NCBI RefSeq assembly: GCF_015291725.1
Contig: NZ_CP030038.1
Coordinates: 3,275,001 to 3,339,000 of the forward strand
Direction of reading: 5' to 3'
From: Bradyrhizobium sp. CCBAU 51765
GTDB lineage: Bacteria; Pseudomonadota; Alphaproteobacteria; Rhizobiales; Xanthobacteraceae
DNA: 64,000 bases
The notes under the pieces are model-generated. The model was not told the DNA's origin. It ran no database searches and was given only the letters and a program-made list of their open reading frames with translations. A program made the translations under genes and the position numbers. This document shows positions 25,778 to 35,251 of this stretch, piece after piece; positions within the stretch are counted from its first letter, which is position 1, and every line of letters starts with the position of its first letter.

Positions 25778-26608
25778 CTAGCGCTGCATCAGGCCGAGCC
25801 GGCTCGCGCCCACATAGAGCGCGAGCACGGCGGCGTTCGAGACGTTGAGGCTCTTGATCTCGCCGGGCATGTCGAGCCGCGCCACGACGCTGCAGGTCTC
25901 GCGGGTCAATTGCCTGAGGCCCTTGCCTTCGGCGCCGAGCACGAGTGCAAGCGGCTCGCGCAGCGCGACATCGCTGATATCCTCGCTGCCTTCGCTGTCG
26001 AGGCCGACGGTCTGGAAGCCGCGCTCGTTCAGCGCGGTGAGCGCGCGGGCGAGGTTCTGCACCGTGACCATCGGGACCAGCTCGAGCGCGCCGGAGGCGG
26101 CCTTGGCCAGCACGCCGGTCGCTTCCGGACTGTGCCGCGCGGTGGTCACGATCGCCTTCACCGCGAACGCCGCGGCCGAGCGCAGGATGGCGCCGACATT
26201 GTGGGGGTCGGTGATCTGGTCGAGCACCAGCACCATGCCTTCCTGCGTCAGGGTCTCGATATCCGGCGAGGGCAGGGGATCGGCCTCGGCCAGGAGGCCC
26301 TGGTGCACGGCGTCGGGCGACAGCAGCCGGTCGATCTCCTGGGGCCGCACGATCTCCGGCGCCACGCGGGTCTCGATGTTCTCCTCCGCAAGGCGCCTTG
26401 CGGCGTTCTCGGTCAACGTCAGCTTGCGGATCCGGCGGTGGGGGTTGGCCAGCGCCATGGTGACGGTGTGCCAGCCATAGAGGATGACGGGTCCGTCGCC
26501 TTGCGAATCACGGTCGCGCCACGCCGAGCGGCCGGCCGTTTTTCCGGGCCGGTTGAAGGGCTTAGCCCCGCCGCGAGCCCCCTTGGGGCCGAATTTTCGA
26601 TCCTTCAT
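25778..26608 (-). CDS. rlmB: 23S rRNA 2'-O-methyltransferase, TrmH/RlmB family
   Basis: 276 residues. The N-terminal 40 residues are basic and disordered (GPKGARGGAKPFNRPGK). A substrate-binding domain follows (ILYGWHTVTMALANPHRRI), then the SPOUT catalytic domain with the three TrmH motifs: DQITDPHNVGAILRSAAAF, LVLGAEGKGLRQLT, and MPGEIKSLNVSNAAVLALY. RlmB methylates G2251 of 23S rRNA. The ATG at 26608 is chosen because the frame upstream is not family-like and runs into the tRNA-Tyr region. Confidence 0.92.
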   Translation of the reverse strand: MKDRKFGPKGARGGAKPFNRPGKTAGRSAWRDRDSQGDGPVILYGWHTVTMALANPHRRIRKLTLTENAARRLAEENIETRVAPEIVRPQEIDRLLSPDAVHQGLLAEADPLPSPDIETLTQEGMVLVLDQITDPHNVGAILRSAAAFAVKAIVTTARHSPEATGVLAKAASGALELVPMVTVQNLARALTALNERGFQTVGLDSEGSEDISDVALREPLALVLGAEGKGLRQLTRETCSVVARLDMPGEIKSLNVSNAAVLALYVGASRLGLMQR

Positions 26609-26814
26609 GGGCTCGCTTCTGTCATGGGTTCCGGAATATGGCAATTTCGGTGGCTGCGAGGGCGATTTTAGCTGTCCGCCTCGGTTGACTTTGCCCCACC
26701 GCATCGCCCATAAACGCGCCCGGTCGCGCCCCGATCCGGGTTGTCGCGGCCTTCACGTTCCATGGCCGACTTCGGTCGCCGGCAAGGTCCGGCCCGATTG
26801 TGCTGCCGTCGAGC

Positions 26815-26900
26815 GGGGGAGTGTCCCGAGTGGCAAAGGGAGCTGACTGTAAATCAGCCGCCTCATGGCTTCGCAGGTTCGAGTCCTGCCTCCCCCACCA
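26815..26900 (+). tRNA. tRNA-Tyr(GTA)
   Basis: 86 bases with a long variable arm and encoded CCA. Acceptor arms GGGGGAG and CTCCCCC pair; the anticodon loop ACTGTAAAT gives GTA. The T arm GCAGG-TTCGAGT-CCTGC is perfect. Confidence 0.96.
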
Positions 26901-26973
26901 GCCTTCGCTCGCTTCGCGAGCTTCGGCTCGGCAAGCCGGCAAAAGTGCTCGTGGCGCGAAGTGAGCGAAGGCT
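26900..26973. repeat. Inverted repeat immediately after tRNA-Tyr
   Basis: AGCCTTCGCTCGCTTCGCG at 26900-26918 and CGCGAAGTGAGCGAAGGCT at 26955-26973 are inverted copies with one mismatch over 19 bases. The hairpin begins on the last base of the tRNA, so it could contribute to 3' processing or termination, or it may be a dispersed element inserted there. Confidence 0.65.
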
Positions 26974-27021
26974 GTCGCGCCGTAGCCCGCAGGGCGTAGG
27001 CGGACTGGCTCTGCACATGCG

Positions 27022-28053
27022 CTACCCCATCATCTCCCGCACCATCGGCACCACCTTCCGCCCATAAAGCTCGATGCTCCGCATCAGCTTCTCGTGCGGC
27101 AAAGGTCCTGCCGAGTACTTCAGCTGAAACCGCGAGATCCCGAGCGCCTTCGCGGTCTTCGCGATCTTCCGCGCCACCGTTTCCGGCGAGCCGACATAGA
27201 GCGAACCATGCTCGGCCTCGCTCACGAACTCGTCGCGCCCCATCGGCGGCCAGCCGCGCTCCTTGCCGATGCGGTCGCGCATGGCCTTGTAGTCGGGCCA
27301 CAGCTCCTCGCGCGCCTGCGCATCGGTCTCGGCGACGTAGCCCGGCGAATGCACGCCGATCGGCTTGGACGGGCGGCCGAACTCCTTGAACGCGCGGTGA
27401 TAGAGATCGACGTAAGGCGCAAAGCGCGCAGGATCGCCGCCGATGATCGCGAGCATCAAGGGCAGGTCGTAATGCGCGGCGCGGACCACCGATTGCGGGC
27501 TGCCGCCGACGCCGATCCAGGTCTTGAGCGTGCCGTTCTCGACTGGCGGATAGACCAGCTGATCCCGCAGCGGCGGACGCAGCTTGCCTTCCCAGCTCAC
27601 CGCCTGCTGCGGCAACAGCGCGGCGAACAAATCGAGCTTCTCCTCGAACAGCTCTTCATATTTGCGCAGGTCGAAGCCGAACAGCGGAAAGGATTCCGTG
27701 AACGAACCGCGGCCGAGGATCACCTCGGCGCGCCCGTTCGAGAGCGCATCCAGCGTGGCAAAGCGCTGGAATACGCGAATGGGATCGTCCGAGGAGAGCA
27801 CCGTCACGGCAGAGCCCAGATGGATGCGTTTGGCGCGCGATGCGATCGCGGCGAGCACGGTCTCGGGCGAGGAGATCGCGAAGTCGGCGCGGTGATGCTC
27901 GCCGAGCCCGATGAAATCGAGCCCGAGCTCGTCGGCCAGCACGGCTTCGTCGACGACGTTGCGGATCACCTGAGCATGCGGGAGCATGGCGCCGGACGCA
28001 TCTCTCGTGACGTCGCCAAAGGTATCCAGTCCGAATTCAAGCGGTGCGGTCAT
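27022..28053 (-). CDS. LLM-class flavin-dependent oxidoreductase
   Basis: 343 residues, luciferase-like TIM barrel. Visible features: ADELGLDFIGLGEHHRADF, RIHLGSAVTVLSSDDPIRVFQRFATLDALSNGRAEVILGRG (read as consecutive short blocks), and TWIGVGGSPQSVVRAAHY. These enzymes use reduced flavin to oxidise organic substrates, often sulfonates or alkanals. The ATG at 28053 follows the MTAPLEFGLDTFGD start typical of the family. It stands alone between tRNA-Tyr and the LysR gene. Confidence 0.9.
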   Translation of the reverse strand: MTAPLEFGLDTFGDVTRDASGAMLPHAQVIRNVVDEAVLADELGLDFIGLGEHHRADFAISSPETVLAAIASRAKRIHLGSAVTVLSSDDPIRVFQRFATLDALSNGRAEVILGRGSFTESFPLFGFDLRKYEELFEEKLDLFAALLPQQAVSWEGKLRPPLRDQLVYPPVENGTLKTWIGVGGSPQSVVRAAHYDLPLMLAIIGGDPARFAPYVDLYHRAFKEFGRPSKPIGVHSPGYVAETDAQAREELWPDYKAMRDRIGKERGWPPMGRDEFVSEAEHGSLYVGSPETVARKIAKTAKALGISRFQLKYSAGPLPHEKLMRSIELYGRKVVPMVREMMG

Positions 28054-28193
28054 TGATCGGGTCTCTGTGGGCGCGCGAGCGGCCCCGGTCATGTGGAAGG
28101 AAATAGTTTGCTTCCAGGTAGGGCGCTGAGGCCGCTTCGGCGATGTCGCTCCGGGAAAGGCATCGTTTCCGGTTCTGCATCGAACTGTTAGCC

Positions 28194-29117
28194 TTAATCG
28201 GATCTGGAGAACATCCCAACCAGGGTTTCGCGCAGCCAGCGCTGCGCCGGCACGGTGTCGTTGCGCTGGTGCCAGAACAGGCTGACGATGCGCGGCGGCG
28301 CTTTGAGGGGAAGCGGCATCGCATGCAGAAGCGGCGCATGCTTCGATTGCGAGCGCAGGTCGCTCGGCAGCACGGCGATCAGGTCGGACTGTCGCACGAC
28401 CTCATAGGCGGCGCTGTAATGATTGACGGTCGCGACCAGATTGCGGGACAGCCCGCGCGAGGCGAGGAAGAGGTCGTAGGACGGCATGGTCTTGCCCGCA
28501 AGGCTGACATCGACATGGCCCGCGTTCAGGAATGTCCGGGTGCTCAGCCGCTTCTGGGCCGCGAGCGGATGACCGCGCCGCATGAAGCAGGCGTAATCGA
28601 CGGTCCATAGCGAGCGCGAGCGAATGGCGGCCGGCTGCTGCGCTTCATTGACATAGACGCTGAGCACGCAATCGACCCTGTTTTCCTCGAGCTGGTCGGC
28701 GATCTCCAGGATGGTGTTGGGGACGCTGTGGATTCGCGCCTTGGGCGCGACCCTGCCGAGATGGCTGAGAAGGTTCGGCATCACCAGCGAGGAGACGTAG
28801 TCCGACATCGACAGGCTGAACTCGGTCTGCGCGCGGGCGGGATTGAATACCTGCTCGTCGAGTGCGCCGCGCACGCTCTCCAGCGCCTCGCCGATCGGCT
28901 CCCAGAGCACCACGGCGCGCTGGGTCGGACGGATGCCCGTGCCGGATCTGACGAACAGGGGATCGCCGAGCGCGTCGCGCAGCCGTGCAAGTGCATTGCT
29001 GACCGCCGGCTGAGTCATCGTCAGCGCGCTTGCGGCGCGCGTGACGCTGCCTTCGGTCATCAGCGCCTCGAAGACTTTCAGCAGATTGAGGTCGAGCGCG
29101 CGGAACGACACGAACAT
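28194..29117 (-). CDS. LysR-family transcriptional regulator (NodD-like subgroup)
   Basis: 307 residues. An N-terminal winged helix (about 9-67: LNLLKVFEALMTEGSVTRAA, LTMTQPAVSNALARLRDAL) is followed by a substrate-binding domain. The start MFVSFRALDLNLLKVFEAL is like the NodD/NahR branch. It is divergent from an MFS transporter operon, and a 15-base LysR-type palindrome lies between them, so it probably activates that operon in response to the transported substrate. Confidence 0.92.
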   Translation of the reverse strand: MFVSFRALDLNLLKVFEALMTEGSVTRAASALTMTQPAVSNALARLRDALGDPLFVRSGTGIRPTQRAVVLWEPIGEALESVRGALDEQVFNPARAQTEFSLSMSDYVSSLVMPNLLSHLGRVAPKARIHSVPNTILEIADQLEENRVDCVLSVYVNEAQQPAAIRSRSLWTVDYACFMRRGHPLAAQKRLSTRTFLNAGHVDVSLAGKTMPSYDLFLASRGLSRNLVATVNHYSAAYEVVRQSDLIAVLPSDLRSQSKHAPLLHAMPLPLKAPPRIVSLFWHQRNDTVPAQRWLRETLVGMFSRSD

Positions 29118-29140
29118 TCACCATGGTGATATATTAGATC

Positions 29141-29155
29141 ATAATTATAAATTAT
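29141..29155. promoter_or_regulatory. LysR-type box (ATAAT-N5-ATTAT)
   Basis: ATAATTATAAATTAT, a perfect interrupted palindrome containing T-N11-A, about 24 bases upstream of the LysR start and 77 upstream of the MFS start. This is the expected position for an autoregulating LysR operator. Confidence 0.55.
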
Positions 29156-29231
29156 GACGATAATGTCACTTTGTCTATGGTTCCCCTTAGGGACACGCGG
29201 AGCGCCGGGCCGCCAGACTGAGGGGACTTTC

Positions 29232-30590
29232 ATGTCGATGATATCGGCGCGCATCGAGCGCCTTCCGTTCGCACGCTTCCACAAGCATCTGCTGCTGATG
29301 GGCGGGCTTGGCTACATGTTCGATGCGATGGACGCGGCAGTGCTGGCCTTCATCCTGCCGGTGTTGCGCACGGCCTGGAATCTGACCAGCGTCCAGATCG
29401 GTGTGCTCGGCAGCAGCACCTATATCGGGTTCCTGTTCGGAGCCCTGTTCGCCGGCACGCTGGGCGACCTGATCGGCCGCCGCGCGGTGATGATGTCGGC
29501 GCTGGCACTCTATTGCGCGGCGTCCATCGTGAGTGCGATGGTCGATACATGGCCGTCCTTCTTCGCCGCCCGCGTCGTCGCCGGCATGGGCACCGGCGCG
29601 GAGAGCGCGATCATCGCGCCTTATCTCGCGGAGTTCGTGGCGCGCCGCTACCGCGGCAGCTTCACCGGCGCGTTGGCCGGTTTCTTCTCCTTCGGCTTCG
29701 TCGCCGCGGCCTTGCTCGGCTACTTCATCGTCCCCGCCTATGACAATGGCTGGCGCATCGTGCTGGTCATCACGGCGGTGCCGGTCGTCATGCTGTTGTG
29801 GTGGCGCCGGGCGCTGCCGGAATCGCCGCGCTGGCTCGAAAGCCGGGGACGGGAAAAGGAAGCCGAAGCCGTCCTCGACAGGATCGAGGCAGGTTTTGCG
29901 CGCGCAGGCCATGTCCTGCCGCAGCCGGTCGTCGAAGCCTCAGCGCCGGCCGGAGCCACCGGAACGCTGCTCGCCAATTTTGCCGCGCTGCTGGCGGGGC
30001 GACAGGCGCGCATCACGATCATGACCTGGATCATGTGGCTGGCGATCACCTTCAGCTATTATTCTTTCTTCGTCTGGATTCCCGGCCTGCTGGTCCAGAA
30101 CGGCATGAGCATCACCAAGAGCTTCGCCTATTCGATCGCGATCTATTGCGCGCAGATTCCCGGCTATTTCAGCGCCGCATATTTCAACGAGCGCATCGGC
30201 CGGCAGGCGACGATCGCGACCTACATGGTGCTCGGCGGCGCCAGCGCGCTCGGGCTCGCCTTCGCGCAGAGCGACCAGCAGATCATGGCGGCGGGAATCT
30301 TCCTGTCCCTGTTCATGAACGGTACCTATGCGGGCGTCTACGCCTATACCGCCGAAGTGTTCCCGACGCCGGTCAGGACCACGGGCGCCGGGCTCGCTTC
30401 CGCAATCGGCCGCATCGGCGCGATCGTCTCGCCGATCCTGGTCGGCTATCTCTATCCCAATTTCGGCTTTGCCGGCGTGTTCGGCGTCACCACCACCGTG
30501 CTGCTGCTCGGGGCAGTGACCGTCGTGCTGATGGGCGTGCCGACCCGCGGCCGCTCGCTGGAAGAGATCGCGGCGGGTGAAGTGGCATGA
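29232..30590 (+). CDS. MFS transporter, aromatic/organic acid:H+ symporter type
   Basis: 452 residues, about 12 membrane helices. GYMFDAMDAAVLAFILPVL is the first-helix signature with the acidic DxxD pair found in AAHS-type carriers; GTLGDLIGRRAVMM and GAESAIIAPYLAEFVARRYRG follow. The ATG at 29232 is preceded by GAGGGGAC; the open frame from 29154 overlaps the operator. The last four bases overlap the GAF gene start, and an amidohydrolase follows, so import and hydrolysis of one substrate is plausible. Confidence 0.9.
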   Translation: MSMISARIERLPFARFHKHLLLMGGLGYMFDAMDAAVLAFILPVLRTAWNLTSVQIGVLGSSTYIGFLFGALFAGTLGDLIGRRAVMMSALALYCAASIVSAMVDTWPSFFAARVVAGMGTGAESAIIAPYLAEFVARRYRGSFTGALAGFFSFGFVAAALLGYFIVPAYDNGWRIVLVITAVPVVMLLWWRRALPESPRWLESRGREKEAEAVLDRIEAGFARAGHVLPQPVVEASAPAGATGTLLANFAALLAGRQARITIMTWIMWLAITFSYYSFFVWIPGLLVQNGMSITKSFAYSIAIYCAQIPGYFSAAYFNERIGRQATIATYMVLGGASALGLAFAQSDQQIMAAGIFLSLFMNGTYAGVYAYTAEVFPTPVRTTGAGLASAIGRIGAIVSPILVGYLYPNFGFAGVFGVTTTVLLLGAVTVVLMGVPTRGRSLEEIAAGEVA

Positions 30591-31090
30591 CGCGCACGAA
30601 AGTTGCAGCTGATCCGTTGCTTTGCGCCGTTGCGGCGGCGCAGGGCAGGGCGGATCAGCCGGACGCGCTGTTTGCGGCGCTCGACCAGGCCGTGAAGTCG
30701 GCGATCGGGCACAAGCTGTTCACGATCCTGACCTATGACGGCGACACCGGAGAAGCCGCGCGGGTCTATTCCAACCTTCCCGGCCCATATCCGGTCGGCG
30801 GACGCAAGCGCCTCGCGCCGGGCTCGTGGACCGAGGCCGTGCTCGACCGTGGCGAGGCCTATATCGGCCGCACGCAGGATGATCTGCGCAAGGTGTTCAA
30901 CGACCACGAGCTGATCGCCTCGCTCGGCTGCGAGAGCGTGCTCAACATGCCCGTGCGCTGGAGCGGGCGTACGCTCGGCTCGCTCAATCTGCTTCACGAG
31001 GCGGGCTGGTACGGCGAGGACGACGTCGCCGCATGTCTTCCCTTTGCCCAGCTCACCTTGCCGGCGCTGCTTGCGCCGGCCCACTTCTGA
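30587..31090 (+). CDS. GAF-domain protein
   Basis: 167 residues, essentially one GAF domain (IGHKLFTILTYDGDTGEAAR; SLGCESVLNMPVRWSGRTLG; SLNLLHEAGWYGEDDV). Stand-alone GAF proteins bind small molecules; here it is co-translated with the transporter (4-base overlap) and precedes the amidohydrolase by 12 bases, so it may sense the pathway substrate or tune the hydrolase. No effector domain is attached. Confidence 0.83.
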   Translation: MTRTKVAADPLLCAVAAAQGRADQPDALFAALDQAVKSAIGHKLFTILTYDGDTGEAARVYSNLPGPYPVGGRKRLAPGSWTEAVLDRGEAYIGRTQDDLRKVFNDHELIASLGCESVLNMPVRWSGRTLGSLNLLHEAGWYGEDDVAACLPFAQLTLPALLAPAHF

Positions 31091-31102
31091 CAGGACGCCG
31101 CG

Positions 31103-32350
31103 ATGCCCAGCATCCTCTTCGAGAACGCCGCTTTGCTCGATCCGCTCCAGCCGGACTTGCTGGCAGGCCATCACGTGCTGGTCGAAGACGGCCTGATCAA
31201 GGAGGTCTCGGACCGGCCGCTCCAGGCCACCGCCGATCGCACCATCGATCTCAAGGGCAAGACGCTGATGCCCGGCCTGATCGATCTGCATGTGCATGCC
31301 ATCGCCGTCGAGCTCAATCTGGCGCAGCAGGTGCACATGCCGAACGTGCTGGTGACGCTGCGCTCGACGCTGCTCTTGCGCGGCATGCTTCGGCGCGGCT
31401 TCACCACCGTCCGCGATGCCGGCGGCGCCGGTCACGCGCTGAAACAGGCGATCGAGACCGGCCTGACCGACGGCCCGCGGCTGTTCGTCTCCGGCCGCGC
31501 GCTCAGCCAGACCGGTGGCCACGGCGACATGCGAGCGCGCTCTGATTATCTGGCGAGCGACGCGCCATGCCCGTGCTGCGTGCGTGTCGGCGCGCTGGCG
31601 CGCGTTGCCGACGGCGTCGACGGTGTGAGGAAGGCGGCGCGCGAAGAGCTCCAGATGGGCGCCGACCAGATCAAGATCATGGCCTCCGGCGGCGTTGCCT
31701 CTCCGACAGATCCGGTGGGCGCCTTCGGCTACTCCGAGGACGAGATCCGCGCCATCGTCGAGGAAGCGCGCGGCCGCCAGACCTATGTGCTCGCCCACGC
31801 CTACACCGCGGCCGCGATCGAACGCGCCATTCGCTGCGGCGTGCGCACCATCGAACACGGCAATCTGGTCGATGCTCCGACCGCGCGGCTGATGGCCGAG
31901 AAGGGCGCCTATGTGGTGCCGACGCTCGTCACCTACGAGGCGCTCGCCAACGAGGGGGCCCAATATGGCCTGCCGCCGGAGAGCGTCGCCAAGATCGCCG
32001 ATGTCCGCGACGCCGGCCTGCGCTCGCTTGCGATCTATCGCGACGCCGGCGTGAAGATGGGGTTCGGCAGCGATCTGCTCGGGCCGTCGCAGCGCCTCCA
32101 GAGCGACGAATTCCGCATCCGCGCCGAAATCCTCGGCCCGCGCGCGGTCATCGCCAGCGCGACAGTGATCGGCGCCGAGGTGCTCGGCATGGAGGGCAAG
32201 CTCGGCCGCATCGCACCGGACGCCATCGCGGACCTCTTGGTGGTTGACGGCAACCCGCTGCGCGATGTCGCCTGCCTGCTCGGGCAGGGCGAGCACATTC
32301 CGCTGGTGATGAAGGCGGGCAAGGTTCAGTTCGACCGGCTGAACGCGTAA
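31103..32350 (+). CDS. Metal-dependent amidohydrolase (imidazolonepropionase/prolidase-like)
   Basis: 415 residues. Metal-site motifs of the superfamily are in order: PGLIDLHVHA (HxH), IKIMASGGVASP with the bridging lysine region, LAHAYT, TIEHGNLVD, and GSDLLG with the final aspartate. Cysteines cluster at DAPCPCCVRV. It hydrolyses an amide or related bond in a small molecule; substrate unknown. Third gene of the LysR-divergent operon. Its stop abuts the helicase stop with no spacing. Confidence 0.9.
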   Translation: MPSILFENAALLDPLQPDLLAGHHVLVEDGLIKEVSDRPLQATADRTIDLKGKTLMPGLIDLHVHAIAVELNLAQQVHMPNVLVTLRSTLLLRGMLRRGFTTVRDAGGAGHALKQAIETGLTDGPRLFVSGRALSQTGGHGDMRARSDYLASDAPCPCCVRVGALARVADGVDGVRKAAREELQMGADQIKIMASGGVASPTDPVGAFGYSEDEIRAIVEEARGRQTYVLAHAYTAAAIERAIRCGVRTIEHGNLVDAPTARLMAEKGAYVVPTLVTYEALANEGAQYGLPPESVAKIADVRDAGLRSLAIYRDAGVKMGFGSDLLGPSQRLQSDEFRIRAEILGPRAVIASATVIGAEVLGMEGKLGRIAPDAIADLLVVDGNPLRDVACLLGQGEHIPLVMKAGKVQFDRLNA

Positions 32351-34408
32351 TTACCGCCACATCCCCCGCATCCGCGCGCCGATGTCGATCTTTGGCCCCT
32401 GCGCCGCGGTGCGGGCCGCACCTGCGGCGGCCTTCGGCCAGGCGGTGCGCTCGAACAGATGGACCAGCTGCTCCGGGATGAAGCGGGTGCGCGAGGCGTA
32501 GACGTGGCGATCGCCCTTGGCGGCCTGGCCGTGGGTGAAGAAGCGCTGGGGAACGACGAGGTGCAGATCGTCCTTGGCGCGGGTCATCGCGACGTAGAGC
32601 AGGCGACGCTCTTCCTCGATCTCGGCGCTGGTGCCGGCGCCGAGATCGGACGGCATGCAGCCGTCGACGACGTTGAGCACGAACACCGATTTCCACTCCT
32701 GGCCCTTGGCGGAGTGGATGGTGGAGAGGATCAGGTAGTCTTCGTCGCGCAGGGGCGGTCCGGATTTGTCGCTGGTCGCATCCGGCGGATCGAGCGTGAG
32801 CTCGGTCAGGAATTTCTCGCGGCTGGCATAGCCGCTCGCGATCTGCTCCAGCTGCATCAGGTCGGCGCGGCGCGTCTCGGAATCCTCGTGGATGCGATCG
32901 AGATGCGGCTCGTACCAAAGCCGCACGCGCTCGAGGTCGACCGGCCATTCCGAATAGCGCAGATTTTCGACCGTGCGGACGAAGTCGGTCCAGTCCTCGC
33001 CGGTGCGCGCCGGCACCGGGAGCCGGCCGAGCACGGCAAGCGGATCGGTGCTCTCCGCCATCTCCTCGAGCACGCGCTGCGCGGTCGCGGGGCCGATGCC
33101 CGGCAATAGATGCAGGATGCGAAAGCCGGCGACGCGGTCGCGCGGATTTTCGGCGAAGCGCAACAGCGCCAGCACGTCCTTGACGTGCGCGGCGTCGAGG
33201 AATTTCAGCCCGCCGAACTTGACGAAGGGGATGTTGCGACGCGTGAGCTCGATCTCCAGCGGACCCGAATGCGAGGACGTGCGGAACAGCACCGCCTGGT
33301 GCTTGAGCAGCGCACCTTGCTCGCGGTTTGCCAGCACCGCCTCGACGATGTAGCGCGCCTGGTCGGCTTCGTCGTGCACGGTGACGAGCTGCGGCTTCTG
33401 CCCGGAGGTGCGGTCGGTCCAGAGATTTTTTGTGAAGCGCTCGCGAGCGAGGCCGATGACGCCGTTCGCCGCCGCCAGCACCGCTTGCGTCGAGCGATAA
33501 TTGCGGTCGAGCGTGATCATCTCCGCGCGCGGCGAAAAGCTCTGCGGAAACTCCAGGATGTTGCGCACGGTGGCGGCACGGAACGAGTAGATCGACTGCG
33601 CGTCGTCGCCGACCACGGTGAGGCCGCGCCCGTCGGGCTTGAGCGCCAGCAGGATCGAGGATTGCAGACGGTTGGTGTCCTGGTACTCGTCGACCAGCAC
33701 GTGATCGAAGCGACCGCCGATCTCTTCCGCGATCAGCGCATCGCTCATCATCTGCGACCAGTAGAGCAATAGGTCGTCGTAATCGAGCACGTGCTGGGCC
33801 TGCTTGGCCTCGACGTAAGCGGCGAACAGGCCCTTCAGCTCGGCCGCCCAGCCGCTGCACCAGGGATAGTGCACCCCCAGCACCTTCTCGATCTCCATCT
33901 CGGCGTTGACGCAGCGGGAGTAAATCGACAGGCAGGTGCCCTTGGCGGGAAAGCGGCTCGCGGTCTTCGACAGTCCGCGCTCGTGCCGCACCAGGTTCAT
34001 CAGGTCGGCGGAATCCTCGCGGTCGTGGATGGTGAAGGCGGGATCGAGGCCGATCCGCTCGGCATATTCGCGCAGGAGCCGCGCGCCGATGCCGTGGAAG
34101 GTGCCGGCCCAGGTGAGCGCATCGCGCATGATCGCGGCGTTGTTCTCGCCGAGCACCTTTCGGGAGATGCGCTCGACGCGGCCGGCCATTTCCGCCGCCG
34201 CACGGCGCGAAAACGTCATCAGCAGGATGCGGCGGGGATCGCTGCCTGCGACGATCAGATGCGCGACGCGGTGGGCCAGCGTGTTGGTCTTGCCGGAACC
34301 CGCGCCGGCGATGACGAGCAGGGGAGCGCCCACGGTCGAGCGCCCGGCCACGCCATGCTCGACGGCGCGGCGCTGCTCCTCATTGAGCGTGTCCAGATAT
34401 GTCGCCAC
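32351..34408 (-). CDS. UvrD/PcrA-like superfamily 1 DNA helicase
   Basis: 685 residues from the GTG at 34408 (behind GGGGCG). Helicase motifs: Q motif LNEEQRRAVEH, Walker A AGAGSGKTNTLAHR, Walker B VLVDEYQDTNRLQ, motif III VVGDDAQSIYSFR, motif IV region TLDRNYRSTQAVL, motif V LSTIHSAKGQEW, motif VI RRLLYVAMTRA. It is a 3'-to-5' helicase probably used in repair or replication restart. The C-terminal 60 residues diverge from UvrD. It is an extra paralogue-type helicase rather than the long canonical UvrD, which I would expect elsewhere. A longer start at 34459 is possible. Confidence 0.92.
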   Translation of the reverse strand: MATYLDTLNEEQRRAVEHGVAGRSTVGAPLLVIAGAGSGKTNTLAHRVAHLIVAGSDPRRILLMTFSRRAAAEMAGRVERISRKVLGENNAAIMRDALTWAGTFHGIGARLLREYAERIGLDPAFTIHDREDSADLMNLVRHERGLSKTASRFPAKGTCLSIYSRCVNAEMEIEKVLGVHYPWCSGWAAELKGLFAAYVEAKQAQHVLDYDDLLLYWSQMMSDALIAEEIGGRFDHVLVDEYQDTNRLQSSILLALKPDGRGLTVVGDDAQSIYSFRAATVRNILEFPQSFSPRAEMITLDRNYRSTQAVLAAANGVIGLARERFTKNLWTDRTSGQKPQLVTVHDEADQARYIVEAVLANREQGALLKHQAVLFRTSSHSGPLEIELTRRNIPFVKFGGLKFLDAAHVKDVLALLRFAENPRDRVAGFRILHLLPGIGPATAQRVLEEMAESTDPLAVLGRLPVPARTGEDWTDFVRTVENLRYSEWPVDLERVRLWYEPHLDRIHEDSETRRADLMQLEQIASGYASREKFLTELTLDPPDATSDKSGPPLRDEDYLILSTIHSAKGQEWKSVFVLNVVDGCMPSDLGAGTSAEIEEERRLLYVAMTRAKDDLHLVVPQRFFTHGQAAKGDRHVYASRTRFIPEQLVHLFERTAWPKAAAGAARTAAQGPKIDIGARMRGMWR

Positions 34409-34522
34409 GAATCGCCCCGGTGAAAGGATGAGAGTCGGCGATCCCGGCGCGAATCGCAATGCAGCTGGACGGGGACGAGTTTAGGATTTAGGGGAATACG
34501 GCCCCCAGTTCCAGTGCACCCC

Positions 34523-35122
34523 ATGCCCGACATGACCGAGCTCAAGCCCGACCAGTTCGAGATGCGACGGCTGGAATCGCTCAGCAACACCATTTTCGGT
34601 GTCGGCATGACGCTTCTCGCCTATGATCTGCCCAAGGCCGCCGTGTTCACCAGCGCGCCGGACTGGAACGATCTTGCCCGGGTCTATTCGGGCAAGCTGA
34701 TAGGTTTTGCGCTCAGCTTCATCATCGCCGGCGTGTTCTGGATCAGCCATCACCGGCGGCTGGCGCGCCAGCCGGTCGGCAGCCGCGGCGACGTGATCCT
34801 CAACCTGTTCTTTCTGCTCTCGATCGTGCTGCTGCCGGTCACCAACGGCCTCTACACCAATTACGGCATGAGCAGCGCCGTCGCCGTGCTCTACGGCTTG
34901 CATTTGACCGCGATCGCGGGCCTCAACGCCTGGCTGTGGTGGACGATCCTGGGCGGCTGGCGCCAGGAAATCATGGCCGCGCTGTTTCCGCTGCTGGTGT
35001 TCATCCCGGGCACGATCGTTGCGGCGTTCGCGCCGCACGTCGCGCCCTTCTTGTGGTTCATCGCCTTCGGCGGAATCGTGATCCAGCGCTTCTACAACGC
35101 CCGGACCGGGCCGGACGCCTGA
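34523..35122 (+). CDS. TMEM175-like (DUF1211) membrane protein
   Basis: 199 residues, six hydrophobic segments. RLESLSNTIFGVGMTLLAYDL corresponds to the TMEM175 pore-lining signature (R-x3-FSD-x-VFA-like), and FALSFIIAGVFWISHHRR is the second conserved block. Bacterial homologues are potassium-selective channels in at least some species. Several starts are possible (34514, 34523, 34532); none has a strong ribosome site. It lies divergent from the helicase. Confidence 0.82.
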   Translation: MPDMTELKPDQFEMRRLESLSNTIFGVGMTLLAYDLPKAAVFTSAPDWNDLARVYSGKLIGFALSFIIAGVFWISHHRRLARQPVGSRGDVILNLFFLLSIVLLPVTNGLYTNYGMSSAVAVLYGLHLTAIAGLNAWLWWTILGGWRQEIMAALFPLLVFIPGTIVAAFAPHVAPFLWFIAFGGIVIQRFYNARTGPDA

Positions 35123-35251
35123 CGCGCGATGCGATCAGGATGAATCGCCGTCGCGCGTTAGGTTGGTATTTCAGCATGATCTCCGCGCAAACGCGTTCCG
35201 CATTTGTCGCGAGGGAAAACCGCTGCGCGCTTCTCCGGACCATGCTTCAGC

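Noticed and set aside
30452..32296. 614-codon minus-strand open frame
   Set aside because: Antisense to the MFS, GAF and amidohydrolase genes, all of which have family motifs. No domain or ribosome site.
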